Assembly: GCA_016704275.1 (NCBI GenBank)
Contig: JADJAK010000003.1
Span: forward strand, 590,001-629,246
Direction: 5' to 3'
DNA: 39,246 bases
Origin: Gemmatimonadota bacterium
Lineage (GTDB): Bacteria; Gemmatimonadota; Gemmatimonadetes; Gemmatimonadales; GWC2-71-9
Positions 37,361 through 39,246 of this stretch are shown here, piece after piece. The position numbers were made by a program, and so were the translations under genes. The number at the start of each line of letters is the position of its first letter. Position 1 is the first letter of the stretch. Below the pieces are notes generated by a model. It worked only from the letters and a program-made list of their open reading frames with translations, was not told the DNA's origin and did no database searches.

Positions 37361-37900
37361 TCACACCGTCGGCCCCTTCCTCGCGGGCGCCGAAGCAACA
37401 CGACTCCAGGCAGCAAGGAGAGCCCCGCCAGAACCTTGCCACGCCTGTGACGAGTGGACTCCCGCGCGTTCAAGGTCGAGCGGTTCGGCTGAGGGCATCA
37501 CCATCTCCGAGTGATCCATGGTCGCGCCGTCGGGCGCGGCACCTGCGAGGAGTTCCACGTTGACGCCGCTGATTTCGTCACCGTCCGCCGCGACCGCGAC
37601 AATTCGGTAGAGTCCAGGCCGCACATCGCTCGGCAGAGCAACTCCAATCCCAAAGCGCCCGCCGGTGTCGGCTTTCACTTCGCCGAGTGGACGACGCCCG
37701 TCGACTCCCACGAGCACCAACTTCACCTGCGCACCGGCACGAAACTCTTCGCCGCGCACATCGACGCTATCACCAACGCCGAAGATCCGCGAGGCAATCT
37801 TCAACACCCCCTTGTCGTGCGCATGCACGTTCGGCGGGTTGCCCAGAAACGCCAGCATGACAACGGCAAGGGGAAAGATGGACTTGAATGAAACTCGCAT
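37361..37900 (-). CDS. Secreted Ig-like domain protein, C-terminal frameshift
   Basis: About 179 residues from ATG 37900, which has GGAG seven bases upstream. Signal peptide (SIFPLAVVMLAFLGNPPNVH), then one beta-sandwich domain (SRIFGVGDSVDVRGEEFRAG, QVKLVLVGVDGRRPLGEVKA, LPSDVRPGLYRIVAVAADGD), then a Met/His-containing stretch (GATMDHSEMVMPSAEP) that could bind Cu(I). In another frame from about 37440 the sequence reads VLAGLSLLPGVVLLRRPRGR, a likely C-terminal membrane anchor, so one indel is assumed near 37440-37460 and the real stop may lie beyond 37361. It starts 12 bases after the cytochrome b stop. Function unknown. Confidence 0.6.
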   Translation of the reverse strand: MRVSFKSIFPLAVVMLAFLGNPPNVHAHDKGVLKIASRIFGVGDSVDVRGEEFRAGAQVKLVLVGVDGRRPLGEVKADTGGRFGIGVALPSDVRPGLYRIVAVAADGDEISGVNVELLAGAAPDGATMDHSEMVMPSAEPLDLERAGVHSSQAWQGSGGALLAAWSRVASAPARKGPTV

Positions 37901-37912
37901 AAGCACACTCCG

Positions 37913-38901
37913 CTACATGGCCATGTTTAGGTGGGGCTGCGCCGGCGCGAGCGCCGCATAGAGGATCCCGGTCACCATCAAGGCGAAGAGGACCACGCCG
38001 ACCACCCGGACCACCTGTGCCCCGCGGCCGTCCCGGCGATCCGCGACCGGTACCAAGGCGAGAAAACCAAATAGCACGCCGGGTGCCAACATCATCCCGG
38101 TCAGCCCGAAGAGATTCTCCGCGGCATAGATCCAAGGAAAGGCCACAATGGCTTGGTCAGCTCCAACCCCATCGATCCCAGGTTGGAGGAGATCCCAGGG
38201 AAAGACGAGCGCGAGGGTTGTCACCACCGAGACCAACAAGAACCCGAATCCACCCACCCGGCGCAGGTGGCGACGAAACGACTCCTGGGTCTCGCCGTCC
38301 GCACTGACGCTGAGTTGCCGGATCAGCCACAGATGCAGTGCCAACACCGCCACGAGGGCAAGCGGAAGCACGGAGACGTGCATGCCATACAACCGGGTCG
38401 CTAAGGGGGACGACGGAGTGAATCCTTCCGTCAGCACGGCGCCCAACGGGCCGACCAATTTCGCGGCCGCTGTGGCATGGGAGAGCGCTTCCACGGCTCC
38501 CTGATCTCCAGGCAACACCGTACCCGTGCCAGCCCGAAGAGCACGGCAAGGAGGAGTACGCCACTCCACCACATCCCTTCGCGCGGCCTTCTGAACCCGC
38601 CGCGCCAGAACACCGCGACCAGATGCGAGAAGACCAGGGTCAAGCTCGCCGACGCGCTCCAGATGTGGACATCCCGGAGCAATGCGACCACAGCACTTCC
38701 CGTGAGGATGTAGCGCACCGAGTCATGCGCCCCGTTCACCGCAGGATTGAAGAACTGCGTGAGGACCACACCTGTGAGTGCGAGGAGCACTAATGCAACG
38801 AGCGTCAGCGCGCCGAGCATGAAATCAAATTGTCCAGCACGCACCGGGACGAGGTAATCCAGGCCGTCGAGGCCGAGCCGTTGATTCACTATTTCTGACA
38901 C
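37913..38901 (-). CDS. Cytochrome b/b6-like membrane protein, one apparent frameshift
   Basis: About 329 residues from a GTG at 38901 (start uncertain). It resembles the N-terminal four-helix haem-binding part of cytochrome b/b6 with extra helices. His pairs: helix 2 VALLRDVHIWSASASLTLVF then SHLVAVFWRG, and helix 4 TRLYGMHVSVLPLALVAVLA then LHLWLIRQ; these four His would bind two b haems. RGGFRRPREGMWWSGVLLLA and LPGDQGAVEA match the conserved loop and PWDQ-like region. The frame break is near 38510-38545. It would move electrons across the membrane, but no Rieske protein or cytochrome c is in view. Lies between copB and the Ig-like protein, same strand. Confidence 0.8.
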
Positions 38902-38980
38902 TATCGATTGCTCTGATGCCTGGGGTGATTCCACAAACCCTCCGTAGGAAAGCCACTTCGCTGTGGCCACAAACTCCGAG

Positions 38981-39246
38981 CTAGAACCACATCCGCAGCC
39001 CACCGACGAATGCAACGGATCCTGTGGCGTCTCCGCATCCGTGCCGTGGAGGCGGTGCCACCGATCTTCTGTGCCCATCGCGCGCCAATGTATGGGGCGA
39101 ACTCACGTTTCACTTCATAGCGCAGGCGGAAGCCGAGATCGAGATCATTCAACCCGGACCCGACGCCGAATTGTTCCATGCGTTGCAACGCGGCATTCGC
39201 TTCGAGTCGAGGCTGGAGGATCACCCGTTGGGTGACGAACAGGTCA
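38981..39246 (-). CDS. copB: CopB copper-resistance outer-membrane protein, C-terminal part only
   Basis: Only the last about 88 residues are in the window; the gene runs off the right edge. The frame reads DLFVTQRVILQPRLEANAAL, then GLNDLDLGFRLRYEVKREFA and PYIGARWAQKIGGTA, the typical end of CopB beta-barrels. Two one-base changes (near 39040 and 38997-39000) give the ending DPLHSSVGLRMWF with TAG at 38981-38983. CopB works with the multicopper oxidase CopA in periplasmic copper tolerance; a copA gene would be expected further right. Confidence 0.8.

Overview
The window is strongly GC-rich bacterial DNA with short intergenic gaps, many GTG/TTG starts and many 1-8 base gene overlaps. Gene content and protein style (a PhoD-like phosphatase, a YpdA-like flavoprotein, DUF2911 and NTF2-like secreted proteins, a TonB-like protein with a carboxypeptidase-regulatory domain, a short-form homogentisate dioxygenase) fit Gemmatimonadota or a similar environmental Gram-negative lineage. 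This assignment is inference and was not tested by a search.

Left part (1-12.9 kb) looks like ordinary chromosome. A SulP anion transporter converges through a large hairpin on a leftward group: TonB-like protein, acetoacetyl-CoA synthetase, phenylalanine 4-hydroxylase, 4-hydroxyphenylpyruvate dioxygenase, homogentisate 1,2-dioxygenase and ApaG. Together they cover most of Phe/Tyr breakdown plus activation of the acetoacetate end product; a tyrosine transaminase, maleylacetoacetate isomerase and fumarylacetoacetase are not here. Rightward follow a PhoD-like phosphatase and a YpdA-like reductase, then leftward a MATE transporter coupled to a TM2-domain protein.

The middle (12.88-18.3 kb) looks like the end of an integrated element: a 3' fragment of a tRNA-Arg, a nested palindrome, a complete tRNA-Arg(TCT), a tyrosine recombinase whose stop codon lies in that tRNA, an excisionase-like protein, a ClpX-like AAA+ ATPase and several short proteins of unknown function.

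The right part (18.5-35.1 kb) is a leftward run of metal-efflux genes in two blocks. Each block is headed by a small His-rich secreted protein and has an outer membrane factor, an adaptor and an HME-RND pump; between them are a HupE-like protein and a transmembrane anchor protein, and a P1B-4-type ATPase closes the run. Both pumps carry the DFGxxVDG signature of Zn/Co/Cd/Ni-type rather than Cu/Ag-type pumps. Divergently lie YnfA, a DUF2911 protein, a tRNA-Ser fragment and an NTF2-like secreted protein. At the right edge a leftward group contains the end of copB, a four-histidine cytochrome b and a secreted Ig-like protein.

About half of the longer genes carry one or more apparent single-base frameshifts, many at short G or C runs, while the neighbouring genes are intact. 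I read most of these as assembly errors and give the reconstructed extents, marking each case.
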